Translations under genes and position numbers: made by a program
Notes under the pieces: generated by a model
What the model was told of the DNA's origin: nothing
The model's database searches: none
Seen by the model: only the letters and a program-made list of their open reading frames with translations
Origin: Armatimonadota bacterium
Lineage (GTDB): Bacteria > Armatimonadota > UBA5829 > JAUSEB01
Length of the DNA stretch: 36,789 bases
Assembly (NCBI GenBank): GCA_030649165.1
Contig: JAUSGG010000152.1
Location: 1 to 36,789, forward strand
Reading direction: 5' to 3'
Shown here: in pieces, positions 6,935-13,560 of the stretch
Position numbering within the stretch: the first letter of the stretch is position 1
How the letters are laid out: the number at the start of each line of letters is the position of its first letter

Positions 6935-8485
6935 CTATCCGCCGCCGCGGCGGAGAAACCGCCCGATAGTCTTGTTCATCAGCGGAGCGTGACGCCAGTA
7001 CGGCGGCCTTGCGCCCAACAGCGCCGACAGCCTTTGGACGACGCGAAGACCTCGCTGATTTCCGTCCGACGCGAAGATGACGTTCTTCGACGGGAACTTC
7101 GATCTCCCGAGCAGACTCCACAGCCGATCGAGAGTCAGCCCTGGAGACACGTAAAACCTGGGCCGCAGCAGATCGTCCTCCTTCGAAACCACGCCCTCCG
7201 CAATCGCGCGGCGGTGAACACCCGTCCCCGGATAAATGCGAACGCCGTAGGTGATGTAGACAAGGTCCCGGTCGGACAAGTCGCTCTCCATAAAGTCAAT
7301 CGTCTGTCTTGCTGTTTCCTCCGTCTCCTCCGGGCCGCCCATCAGGAAAATCCACAACCGGAGCATATTGGTCCGGCGGAGCGTTTCAGCGGCGCGGCGC
7401 ACATCGTCGCTCGTAAAGCCTTTGCGCAGCGCGGAGAGGACGCGGTCGGATGCGCTTTCGGGAGTCACCCCGACCGACACGAAGCCCGCTCGTTCCATCG
7501 CCGTAACCAAATCGTCGGAACAGAATGCCGGGTTCAACTCGACCGATTGGAGGGCAATTCCGCGCCCGCGGCGGATGAGCTCTTCGCACACTTCGATTGC
7601 ATGAGCTTCGGGGTAGTTGAACGTGCTGTCCACGAATTCCACCGAACTGCCCGGATAGGCGGCGGCCAGCTCAGCTATCTCGTCCGCGACCGCGGAAGGC
7701 GACCTCAACCGATAGGTCCGACCCTCGATTTGCCCGTAAAGGCAGTAATCGCACTCGAACGCGCATCCCCGCTTCGTCTGGACCGGCAGGGCGGCGGCGT
7801 GCGCGAGATAGGGGCGCATGTCGATCCAGTCACCGACTCGCGTCCGCGGCAGCGCGTCCAGGTCTGTAGGTTTATAGGTTTGTAAGTGTGTAGGGGATTC
7901 AGGACTGGGGACTGAGCGCTGAGTACTAAGCGCTGAGCGACCTCCCCCTAGCCCCCTCCTAAGAGGAGGGGGAACACCTGCCCCCTCCCCATTCAGGGGA
8001 GGGCTGGGGTGGGGTTCAGCTTGACGGCTACGTACTATCCCCGGGCTGCCGGCGTCCTTTCCGTCGCTCAACGCGCTGAGCAATTCGACAAACGCCGCTT
8101 CCCCGTCCCCAACAACGGCATAATCCGCTTCCAGATACTCCAGGACAGGCCGCGGGAGAAGACCTACAGCCGGACCGCCGATAGCAATCGGAACAGGCGA
8201 ATACTCCCTGCAAGTCCGAACGATTTCCCGGATTTCCGGCATAAACCACGTCGGACGGACCGAATCGGAGCTGTCGATGTTGCGGACCGACAGACCGATC
8301 ACGTCCGGTTTGGCTTTGGCGAGTGCTTCCGCGAGCCGCCTCAGCGGGTTGCGGGCGAAGCACAGGTCTTCCACTGTGACGGAATGGCCGGCCGCCGCCG
8401 CGCTGGAGGCGACGGCGCACAGCCCCAGCGGGATCGCGGGGGACGGAGAAGTTTCGCGGTTGGTATTGATCAGAAGGACGTTCAT
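6935..8485 (-). CDS. B12-binding domain radical SAM enzyme with in-frame repeat insertion
   Basis: A 516-residue protein with an N-terminal cobalamin-binding-like Rossmann domain (residues 1-150; DVIGLSVRN and IAIGGPAVG are typical) and a radical SAM domain whose cluster motif is C241-x3-C245-x2-C248 in KRGCAFECDYC. The canonical base-off DxHxxG motif is missing, as in many members of this class. Such enzymes catalyse methyl transfers to unactivated carbon, ring contractions and similar radical reactions. Residues about 156-208, between the two domains, are encoded by dispersed non-coding repeat sequence (7862-8020) and are Pro/Gly/Arg rich with no resemblance to the family linker. It heads a minus-strand operon with methyltransferase, SRPBCC and ketosynthase genes. 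The start ATG at 8485 has only a weak GGAA ahead of it. Confidence 0.88.
   Translation of the reverse strand: MNVLLINTNRETSPSPAIPLGLCAVASSAAAAGHSVTVEDLCFARNPLRRLAEALAKAKPDVIGLSVRNIDSSDSVRPTWFMPEIREIVRTCREYSPVPIAIGGPAVGLLPRPVLEYLEADYAVVGDGEAAFVELLSALSDGKDAGSPGIVRSRQAEPHPSPPLNGEGAGVPPPLRRGLGGGRSALSTQRSVPSPESPTHLQTYKPTDLDALPRTRVGDWIDMRPYLAHAAALPVQTKRGCAFECDYCLYGQIEGRTYRLRSPSAVADEIAELAAAYPGSSVEFVDSTFNYPEAHAIEVCEELIRRGRGIALQSVELNPAFCSDDLVTAMERAGFVSVGVTPESASDRVLSALRKGFTSDDVRRAAETLRRTNMLRLWIFLMGGPEETEETARQTIDFMESDLSDRDLVYITYGVRIYPGTGVHRRAIAEGVVSKEDDLLRPRFYVSPGLTLDRLWSLLGRSKFPSKNVIFASDGNQRGLRVVQRLSALLGARPPYWRHAPLMNKTIGRFLRRGGG
7862..8020. repeat. Dispersed G/C-rich repeat and simple repeat inserted in frame in a coding sequence
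   Basis: The segment joins two intergenic repeat types: a TAGGTTTATAGG-like simple repeat with a CTGAGCGCTGAG run (7862-7940), and the C-rich/G-rich unit (7944-8017) also seen at 34-108. The G-rich end, 7996-8014, again has four G-tracts. The insertion is about 159 bp, a multiple of three, contains no stop on the minus strand, and adds about 53 residues to the radical SAM protein. Confidence 0.85.
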
Positions 8486-8646
8486 TTCCAGGCTGCCTCG
8501 GCTGCACGCAGTATAACCTCTTCCCTACCCGGCAGGCAAGGGGGATAAACGGGTTGGTAGTTGGTTCATGTCAGACCTGTCGGGCCCGTCTGACCTGTCC
8601 GACTCTCTCCGGCCCTCGTACAAATACCTGTTTTCGTCCCAAACCC
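8486..8646. other. Divergent intergenic spacer, left part
   Basis: This is the first part of the 293-bp gap between the radical SAM and PEP-CTERM genes. It holds a 7-bp inverted repeat GTCAGAC (8570-8576) / GTCTGAC (8588-8594) around GGGCCC, within a run of GACCTGTC-like words similar to those at 13072-13110 and 25083-25122. AAATACCTGTTTT at 8622-8634 recurs exactly at 10179-10191. No gene is visible. Confidence 0.5.
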
Positions 8647-8675
8647 TTGACTTGTTCACAACACTGGAGTATAAG
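8647..8675 (+). promoter_or_regulatory. Strong sigma70-type promoter of the PEP-CTERM gene
   Basis: TTGACT (8647-8652) and TATAAG (8670-8675) have a 17-bp spacer. The predicted start near 8682 gives an unusually long leader of about 97 nt before the ATG at 8779. Confidence 0.75.
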
Positions 8676-8712
8676 AGTTTTAGAGCTAGTGGGCTATCTA
8701 GTGCCCTTTGAC

Positions 8713-8742
8713 GCCAGTCATTGACGCGGGATCCGCACTGGC
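8713..8742 (+). promoter_or_regulatory. Hairpin in the 5' leader of the PEP-CTERM mRNA
   Basis: GCCAGT (8713-8718) pairs with ACTGGC (8737-8742). Inside, GCGG (8726-8729) pairs with CCGC (8733-8736) around a GAT loop, leaving a 7-nt bulge on the 5' side. The hairpin ends 36 nt before the start codon and upstream of the GGAGGG ribosome site. It matches no riboswitch class I recognise. Confidence 0.4.
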
Positions 8743-8778
8743 CTTGAGTATTCGGAAACGAAAGGAGGGAGAAAAAAG

Positions 8779-9585
8779 ATGAAGCATTTTGTGTTACTTC
8801 TATTGGTCATCGGGTTGATTATCGGCCTTGCAGTCGCCACCTACGCGGATAATGTGACCATCCAGCGCGGCGCCTATGGAAGCGTCCGAGATGCCGGCCT
8901 TCGCTCCGACGGAGCCCCTGACGGCAATATCGGAACCACTTCCGGTGCCGGCGCCGGACGTCTGTACCCTGATGCGGGCGCTCCGGGCGACAAGGGTCCG
9001 AGGCACGTGATCATTGCGTTCGACCTGTCGTTGATCCCGACCAATGCGGTGATCAACTCGGCCACGTATGGCGTTTACCTCACCGAGTACAACGGCGGCA
9101 CCACCATAACGGACTACAAGCTGTCGCGAGTGCAAAACGGCAAGGCGTGGAACGAGGGGTCCGGCGCTTACCCGGTGGCGTCTACGGGTGATGTTACCTG
9201 GAACAGTCAACAGCATGGCGTGGCCGCATGGGCAACGGCAGGCGCGACCGGCGGTGCGGACATCGATCTTGGTACCTCGCAGACCTGGGGCATAGCGGCG
9301 TTCAGCGGGACTGGGTTCCGGACATTCAACGTTGCGAGTTGGGTTCAGGACTGGGTCAGCGGCGCCCAACAGAACAATGGTATGCTGATGTGGGGAGGAA
9401 TCGGCACCGGTTCCGGCAACTACTATTGGGCAGCCATGAGCGAGGAGGCTACCGTAGCTAATCGGCCTTACCTGACCATTGACTACACGGTTCCTCCGCC
9501 AGTAATTCCAGAGCCTTCCAGCCTTCTTGCGCTCCTGACGGGCGCGAGCGGACTCGGACTGATCTGGCGCCGCAGAAGGGCGTAA
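8779..9585 (+). CDS. DNRLRE-domain surface protein with PEP-CTERM sorting signal
   Basis: A 268-residue exported protein. Residues 1-23 are a clear signal peptide ending at about TYADN. The body is a DNRLRE-like beta domain: repeated beta strands, the AVINSATYGVYLTEY segment, and the closing NYYWAAMSEEATVANRPYLTIDY block, which carries the conserved Arg-Pro-Tyr-Leu pattern. The C-terminus is a textbook PEP-CTERM: PEPSS, a 16-residue hydrophobic helix and the RRRR cluster, directing exosortase-dependent sorting to the envelope or extracellular matrix. The ribosome site GGAGGG is well placed, the promoter is strong (8647-8675), and a good terminator follows at 9626-9657, so it is an isolated, probably highly expressed single-gene unit. 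The exosortase itself is not in the window. Confidence 0.93.
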   Translation: MKHFVLLLLVIGLIIGLAVATYADNVTIQRGAYGSVRDAGLRSDGAPDGNIGTTSGAGAGRLYPDAGAPGDKGPRHVIIAFDLSLIPTNAVINSATYGVYLTEYNGGTTITDYKLSRVQNGKAWNEGSGAYPVASTGDVTWNSQQHGVAAWATAGATGGADIDLGTSQTWGIAAFSGTGFRTFNVASWVQDWVSGAQQNNGMLMWGGIGTGSGNYYWAAMSEEATVANRPYLTIDYTVPPPVIPEPSSLLALLTGASGLGLIWRRRRA

Positions 9586-9625
9586 TATCCTAGATCGAAA
9601 AACATACCGAACATGGTCCGGACTT

Positions 9626-9657
9626 GAGGCCGCGGAGTCGACTCTACGGCCTCTTTT
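9626..9657 (+). terminator. Intrinsic terminator of the PEP-CTERM gene
   Basis: GAGGCCG (9626-9632) pairs with CGGCCTC (9647-9653). The loop region contains a further palindrome GAGTCGACTC (9635-9644), and TTTT follows at 9654-9657. The position, 40 bp after the stop, fits termination of the PEP-CTERM transcript. Confidence 0.85.
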
Positions 9658-9741
9658 GTATGTCAGCGGAACAGCGACGATACGTTCAACGCCCGGCTTA
9701 GAGGTTAGACGTTAGAGTTGGAAGCTGGGCGACAGGTTCAA

Positions 9742-9775
9742 CCCCACCCCAACCCTCCCCTAAAGGGGAGGGGGT
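9742..9775. repeat. Reversed partial copy of the G-rich dispersed repeat
   Basis: CCCC-A-CCCC-AA-CCC-T-CCCC at 9742-9760 is the reverse complement of the quadruplex-forming end at 86-104, followed by TAAAGGGGAGGGGG. A simple GTTAGA-type run precedes it (about 9700-9723). Confidence 0.75.
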
Positions 9776-9829
9776 TACGCTCCGAACCCCCCACGGGTTC
9801 GACTCATTCGGCTCTTCCCTCTCCTCGTC

Positions 9830-10057
9830 TCACCGCTGTTTCGCGTAATCCCGGAAATCGGAGCTGTCAATCTCGACAAACGGCGGACCCTTTTTCTTGT
9901 CCTCCCGCTCCAGGTGGACGATCCCCTCGTGAACGCCGAGGAACGTGAAAACCTCTCCTTTTGGCGAAACGACCTTCTGCATCCGAGTTATACCAAACAG
10001 CGAAGGACCGCTGTTGTCCATGTATATCTTTCTCTGAACCGCTAATGGTTTGTCCAC
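9830..10057 (-). CDS. Small hypothetical protein
   Basis: A 75-residue protein starting with GTG at 10057. This start is chosen because AGGAGG (complement of 10063-10068) lies 5 nt upstream, whereas the longer TTG-start frame would place that site inside the coding region. The sequence is polar, with a predicted beta-rich middle (QKVVSPKGEVFTFLGVHEGIVHLERED) and a basic KKKGPP loop. There is no signal peptide, membrane segment, cysteine or known motif. It stands alone between repeats, convergent with the PEP-CTERM gene. Function unknown; a strong ribosome site is the main support for its being real. Confidence 0.6.
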   Translation of the reverse strand: MDKPLAVQRKIYMDNSGPSLFGITRMQKVVSPKGEVFTFLGVHEGIVHLEREDKKKGPPFVEIDSSDFRDYAKQR

Positions 10058-10289
10058 GATAGCCTCCTGCAAATGCCGTCATACGTATTATAGGCCGAGC
10101 CTGCCCGCGGCACAATCATGAGGTTTATGAGGTTTATGAGGTTATAAGGGTTGCGCGGGTCGGGTGTAATCCCGGCAGAAATACCTGTTTTATTTTGCCG
10201 TGTTGGTTTACCTATCCGGGAATTTGGGAACCAAGCTTATGCGGGAGCAAACCCGTGACACATCCTTTTCTCCTTTCTTGGATACTTGT

Positions 10290-10321
10290 GGGGCCTGCCA
10301 AGACGGCGGGCCTCGTTTTTT
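10290..10321 (+). terminator. Intrinsic terminator without an obvious gene
   Basis: GGGGCCTGCC (10290-10299), a 5-nt loop and GGCGGGCCTC (10305-10314) form a 10-bp stem with two G-U pairs, followed by G and six T (10316-10321). It points to plus-strand transcription across the non-coding 10150-10290 segment. Confidence 0.75.
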
Positions 10322-10370
10322 GTCGACAATACCGCTCAGTGGGGCTGTTGAAAAAGTGTACAAGCGGAAT

Positions 10371-10408
10371 CACCCTCACCCTAGCCCTCTCCCGTCAAGG
10401 GAGAGGGG
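10371..10408. repeat. CCCTCTCCC-type hairpin repeat
   Basis: CCTCACCCTAGCCCTCTCCC-type unit with the GGGAGAGGGG arm, the same family as 6143-6179 and 14876-14919. It lies downstream (on the minus strand) of the STAS gene. Confidence 0.75.
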
Positions 10409-10508
10409 ATTACGCCCGTGTTCTCCCAAAGGTGAGCAGCAAAGAGGGTTGTACTCGCCGTTTCTGAGCTCTTGCCATACGGCCCTCTTTCAAGAGCCCC
10501 TCAGATCG

Positions 10509-10847
10509 TTATGTTGTTATGTGGAAATAGCCGAGGAGTCCCGATATCTCGAGGAGACGGTAGATCGCGCGTCCCGGGTTACGCAGGCCAATGGAGCCGC
10601 CACGGGCGATGAGCTCTCGCGTCATCTCCATCAATGCGTGAAGGCCACTGCTGTCCATGAACTCAACGTCGGTCAAATCCAGAGTCAACTCGCCGCGGTA
10701 ATCCGCCGAAGCGGAGGCCAGGACGCTCTTGAACGAGGCGCAGGTTGACAGGTCTATCTCCCCCAGAATCCGAAGGGTCCTGTTTCCTTCAGCGTCGGTT
10801 GTGACAAACGAGGCAATGGTCGGCTTCTCGGGTTCTGTCGAGCTCAT
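10509..10847 (-). CDS. STAS-domain anti-sigma factor antagonist-like protein
   Basis: A 112-residue single STAS domain. The family core is clear: TLRILGEIDLSTCASF (strand-helix), LTLDLTDVEFMDSSGLHAL, and a final amphipathic helix. The DSSG serine at about 66 is the site phosphorylated by an anti-sigma kinase in SpoIIAA/RsbV proteins, so partner switching is possible. No anti-sigma kinase, PP2C phosphatase or sigma factor is adjacent, so it is an orphan and its partner must be elsewhere. The ATG at 10847 is chosen over a longer frame because a GGAGGAGAG ribosome site precedes it and the upstream extension runs into a non-coding palindromic repeat. Confidence 0.88.
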   Translation of the reverse strand: MSSTEPEKPTIASFVTTDAEGNRTLRILGEIDLSTCASFKSVLASASADYRGELTLDLTDVEFMDSSGLHALMEMTRELIARGGSIGLRNPGRAIYRLLEISGLLGYFHITT

Positions 10848-10997
10848 TGTTCCAGCTCTCCTCCAGATCGCTCGGAGAGGCGCGGCAAACGCGGGATAGT
10901 GGGACTGACAGCGAGCATCTGATGACCAACACGGCCAATCTACCATACGCCCGCCCGCCAAGTCAAGGTTAGGTAACAGTTCAGCCTTCCGGGCATC

Positions 10998-11092
10998 GTC
11001 ATTTCGAGCGGAGCGCCAGCGGAGTCGAGAAATCTGCTTTTGAGCGTGACGCAACCGGAAAAAGCAGATTCCTCCACTTCGGTCGGAATGAC
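10998..11092. repeat. 95-bp palindromic (MITE-like) element
   Basis: The outer arms GTCATT (10998-11003) and AATGAC (11087-11092) and the inner arms AATCTGCTTTT (11031-11041) and AAAAGCAGATT (11060-11070) are inverted copies. The left arm carries the word CGGAGTCGAGAAATCT. No transposase frame is present. It looks like a non-autonomous dispersed palindrome. Confidence 0.7.
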
Positions 11093-11123
11093 ATTCCCAC
11101 ATTCCCCCGAAACTGAACTCACT

Positions 11124-11159
11124 CTTATGAGGGTTATGAGGCTTATGAGGGTTATGAGG
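11124..11159. repeat. TTATGAGG-type simple repeat
   Basis: About four units of CTTATGAGG/GTTATGAGG in tandem, similar to 10118-10149 and, reversed, to the TTATAACCCT run near 5575. These belong to the same class of intergenic low-complexity runs. Confidence 0.7.
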
Positions 11160-11285
11160 TTCAGAGGTCTATAGGTTCGCGTTCTTTGCGGATTTCAAGT
11201 CCCGGAGAAGTGTCCAGGATTGCAAATCCTGTCCGAACGGGGTCGGCAACCGTCAACCATCAACCATCAACCCTCAACTCAACCA

Positions 11286-11314
11286 TTGACATTTGCCCGG
11301 TAATCCTCTTCAAT
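11286..11314 (+). promoter_or_regulatory. Predicted promoter of the SpeE-like gene
   Basis: A perfect -35 TTGACA (11286-11291) is followed after 17 bp by TTCAAT (11309-11314, 4 of 6 consensus bases). The predicted start near 11321 leaves a 50-nt leader to the ATG at 11371. Confidence 0.5.
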
Positions 11315-11370
11315 GAATGACATACTCTGCCATAGTCGCTCCGCGCCTGTGGAGTTTGGAGGCGAAGCGT

Positions 11371-13044
11371 ATGAACTCCGTTTCAAAGACCGGCCACCCG
11401 TTGGCCCAATCCCTCGCGATCTGGCTGCTCGTGTTCTCCGGCGGATGGTTCGTGATGCTGACCGAGCTTATCGGGGCGCGTGTTCTGGCCCCCTACTTCG
11501 GAAACACTATCTACGTGTGGGGCAGCGTCATCGCGATTTTTCTACTGGCCCTGGCGGTCGGCTACGCCATCGGCGGGAGGATGACCCGGCGGTTCTCCTC
11601 CGCGCTTGTCCCAGCCGGGCTGGTGGCCGCCGCCGGTCTCTACATAGCGGCCACGCCGTTCTACCAGGATGCCCTCTGCGCGTGGCTATATACCACCGGT
11701 ATGCACGTCAAGTGGGGGGCGCTGTTTGCGTCCACTGTCCTGTACGGCCCGCCCACCGCTCTTCTTGGCGGAGTCTCCCCCTATTGCGTTCAGATCGCAA
11801 CAAAAACGCGCGCGGAAGTCGGTCGTCGGGCCGGGGCGCTCTATGCGGTGTCCACGATCGGGAGTTTTATCGGGTGTCTCATCACGGCGTTTTTCCTGAT
11901 CCCGGCCCTGCCGCTTTCGCAGATCACGCTTTGCGGCGGAGTGGGGGTGGCGTGGGTCGCTCTGATCGTAGCTCTGGCGTTGTCGAACAGGACCACTCCG
12001 GCGCTCCTGGCGCTGGTCCCCATCCTTGGAGTTTTCGTGTTCGCGGCGGTCAAACAGCCCGGTAAATCCTGGTATTCTGATATTCCGGCTTACGCGTACC
12101 CGCTCAAGGGCCAGACGCTCGCCGACTTTCCGCCCGAGCAACTCGGCGCGCGTATCAAAGAGGCCCAGGCGCTTGCCAATCGGGAAGTGAAGGAATACGC
12201 CGCGGCGGGCCGGAAGTCGCTGCTCGACACCGAGACGCCCTACCATCACATATCGGTCGTGCAGGAAGGCCCGTCGCGACTGCTCATTTTCGGCAAGTCC
12301 GGTTTTCACCAGCCTCAGACGGCATTGGACCTGCGGAATCTCAACTGGCACGTTGCCGAGTATACGCATTTGACATTCGCCGGTCTGCTTTATCAGCCGG
12401 CGCCGAAGCGCGTTTGTGTGATCGGAGTCGGCGGGGCCGTCATACCTCGCGCGATGGAGCTGTGCGCCCCCGGCGTGCGCATCGACGCGGTAGATATCGA
12501 CCCCGCGGTGATCCACGTTGCCAGGAAATACTTCTTCTGGCGGCCCAGCAGAAACGTGCGGGTATATGGGCAGGACGGACGCTCCTTCATCAACTGGGCC
12601 GTTATGAACGGGCATCCTCTTTATGATTGGATCGTTCTCGACGCCTACAACGATGAATACGTGCCATTCCACCTGACGACGGTGGAGTTCATTTCTACTG
12701 TGAAACGGATGCTCGCTCCCGGCGGCGTGCTGACGGTGAACATGTGCATCGATGACGCGCTGTACGGCTGCGAGGCCCGCACTTTCAACGAGGTTTTCGG
12801 CAACGTCACGGCCTTCGAGGGCAATCACAGCGGCAATATCGTGCTCGTTTGCCAGAACGGCCCCAGAAAGGGTTCGATGAATATCTACGAGGCGGCAAAG
12901 GCGGCGCGCCGCCTTCGCCTGCCCCCAGAGGCGCGAATCGACATGCGAGCGATAGTGAGAAGTCTTCAGCAGACGCAAAAGTGGAACTCGAAGGGTCCAA
13001 TCCTGACCGACATTTGGGCGCCTGTAGAGAATCTGATCAAGTGA
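11371..13044 (+). CDS. Membrane-anchored spermidine synthase-like protein (MFS/SpeE fusion type)
   Basis: A 557-residue fusion. The N-terminal half has about seven hydrophobic membrane segments, beginning SLAIWLLVFSGGWFVMLTELIGAR. The C-terminal 230 residues are a spermidine synthase-like Rossmann domain with VCVIGVGGAVIPRAMEL (from about residue 347), IDAVDIDPAVIHVARKYF and IVLDAYNDEYVPFHLTT. The DAYNDE segment replaces the usual D-x-x-DP aminopropyltransferase motif, so classical putrescine aminopropylation is doubtful. Similar fusions are widespread but not characterised. The ATG at 11371 is chosen because GGAGG (11358-11362) lies 8 nt upstream; longer in-frame starts lack a site. It is a single gene with its own promoter. 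Confidence 0.88.
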   Translation: MNSVSKTGHPLAQSLAIWLLVFSGGWFVMLTELIGARVLAPYFGNTIYVWGSVIAIFLLALAVGYAIGGRMTRRFSSALVPAGLVAAAGLYIAATPFYQDALCAWLYTTGMHVKWGALFASTVLYGPPTALLGGVSPYCVQIATKTRAEVGRRAGALYAVSTIGSFIGCLITAFFLIPALPLSQITLCGGVGVAWVALIVALALSNRTTPALLALVPILGVFVFAAVKQPGKSWYSDIPAYAYPLKGQTLADFPPEQLGARIKEAQALANREVKEYAAAGRKSLLDTETPYHHISVVQEGPSRLLIFGKSGFHQPQTALDLRNLNWHVAEYTHLTFAGLLYQPAPKRVCVIGVGGAVIPRAMELCAPGVRIDAVDIDPAVIHVARKYFFWRPSRNVRVYGQDGRSFINWAVMNGHPLYDWIVLDAYNDEYVPFHLTTVEFISTVKRMLAPGGVLTVNMCIDDALYGCEARTFNEVFGNVTAFEGNHSGNIVLVCQNGPRKGSMNIYEAAKAARRLRLPPEARIDMRAIVRSLQQTQKWNSKGPILTDIWAPVENLIK

Positions 13045-13117
13045 GTGGAGCGAGTGGAGGGAGTCGGGGGCGATGGGACCAATAGGACGGATAAGACAGG
13101 ATAGGACAACTATACAT

Positions 13118-13217
13118 AGCGTCATAAATGATTGCGCATCTTATCCCTCCAGGCACCCTACCTGGAGGATGACCGCCGTCCAGGTAAGGTACCTGGACGG
13201 ATAGGACTTATGACGCT
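13118..13217. repeat. 100-bp terminal-inverted-repeat element with two internal hairpins
   Basis: AGCGTCATAA (13118-13127) and TTATGACGCT (13208-13217) are perfect 10-bp terminal inverted repeats. Inside are CCTCCAGG (13146-13153) / CCTGGAGG (13161-13168), and an 11-bp stem CCGTCCAGGTA (13176-13186) / TACCTGGACGG (13190-13200) with a 3-nt loop. The inner arms of the two hairpins are also complementary to each other, so two alternative folds exist. No transposase and no clear target duplication. Confidence 0.75.
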
Positions 13218-13261
13218 GAGTGTAGCAACCAACAACCAACGACTCTTCCGCGGTACAAACC

Positions 13262-13289
13262 CAGGGCCCCGACCATCGTCGGGGCCCTG
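13262..13289. terminator. Strong GC hairpin, possible bidirectional terminator
   Basis: CAGGGCCCCGAC (13262-13273) and GTCGGGGCCCTG (13278-13289) form a 12-bp stem with a CATC loop between two convergent genes. Neither side has a good T-tract; the minus strand has GGGTTTG after the stem. Termination is inferred from position. Confidence 0.5.
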
Positions 13290-13341
13290 AGCTCTTCAGG
13301 GAGGCGAATCCTGAATGGTGAGATGTGTGACCAATAATGCG

Positions 13342-13560
13342 CTAGCCGGGCAAGCTATCGAACTCCGCCATTCGTCCCAGATACTCAGCGTACTGGTTTG
13401 GTGACCTTAGGACCTGTTCGTCCACGCCTCTTGCGCGGGTGACACTGCTGCACGTAGGACAGTAGTATCGACGCACGTTTCGAGGCATCGTGATCACCTT
13501 GGCAAACTCGGCGCATCGCTGGTTCTCGCAACTCACGGCCTCTACCATGTTGATTAGCAT
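13342..13560 (-). CDS. Small zinc-ribbon-like hypothetical protein
   Basis: About 72 residues with a C-x5-C pair (SCENQRCAEF) and a C-x2-C pair (YYCPTCSS) about 20 residues apart, the layout of a small zinc ribbon. The intervening VITMPRNVRRY segment is basic. There is no membrane segment or signal. The ATG at 13560 is preferred because the AGAGG element ahead of it can act as a ribosome site; a GTG four codons earlier overlaps that element. The protein may bind nucleic acid or act as a partner of a larger enzyme, but no neighbour gives a clue. It is convergent with the SpeE-like gene across a strong hairpin. Confidence 0.6.
   Translation of the reverse strand: MLINMVEAVSCENQRCAEFAKVITMPRNVRRYYCPTCSSVTRARGVDEQVLRSPNQYAEYLGRMAEFDSLPG

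Larger units (their letters stand above)
10058..10508. other. 451-bp spacer with simple repeats, a terminated hairpin series and a dispersed repeat
   Basis: No gene is seen. From left: an ATGAGGTTT simple repeat (10118-10149); AAATACCTGTTTT (10179-10191), an exact copy of 8622-8634; a hairpin TTGGTT (10203-10208) closing on AACCAA; a second hairpin CGGG-AGCAAA-CCCG within about 10242-10256; an intrinsic terminator (10290-10321); and a CCCTCTCCC repeat (10371-10408). The hairpins followed by a terminator, with no open frame, could be a small RNA or a regulatory leader whose gene is lost. Confidence 0.45.
10848..11370. other. 523-bp divergent spacer between STAS and the SpeE-like gene
   Basis: No gene is seen. 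It holds the palindromic element 10998-11092, a TTATGAGG simple repeat (11124-11159), a small hairpin with a GCA-type loop (11215-11231), a CAACCAT run (about 11254-11284), and the promoter of the SpeE-like gene (11286-11314). Confidence 0.6.
13045..13341. other. Spacer with MITE-like palindrome and strong hairpin
   Basis: No gene is seen. A GACCAATAGGACGGAT-type run (13072-13110) precedes a palindromic element (13118-13217), followed by a 12-bp stem hairpin (13262-13289) and about 50 bp without recognisable features. Confidence 0.6.

Noticed and set aside
8677-8688. GTTTTAGAGCTA, identical to the start of the Streptococcus pyogenes CRISPR repeat
   Set aside because: Only 12 bp match, there is a single copy, no spacers or cas genes exist, and it lies in the leader of the PEP-CTERM gene. 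Chance match.
10150-10290. ydaO-, c-di-GMP- or cobalamin-type riboswitch
   Set aside because: A few short words resemble parts of these (GCAAACCC, GGGAACC), but the conserved cores and pairings are not present.
11215-11231. Hairpin CAGGA-TTGCAAA-TCCTG resembling a tRNA-Cys anticodon arm
   Set aside because: No acceptor stem, D-arm or T-arm (no GGTTCGA-like sequence) can be built around it. It is a simple palindrome.
11686-13125. Long open frame antisense to the SpeE-like gene
   Set aside because: Shadow of a clear membrane/SpeE protein; composition is typical of antisense GC-rich frames.
13118-13217. Complete insertion sequence
   Set aside because: Only 100 bp with no transposase frame. 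At most a non-autonomous element.
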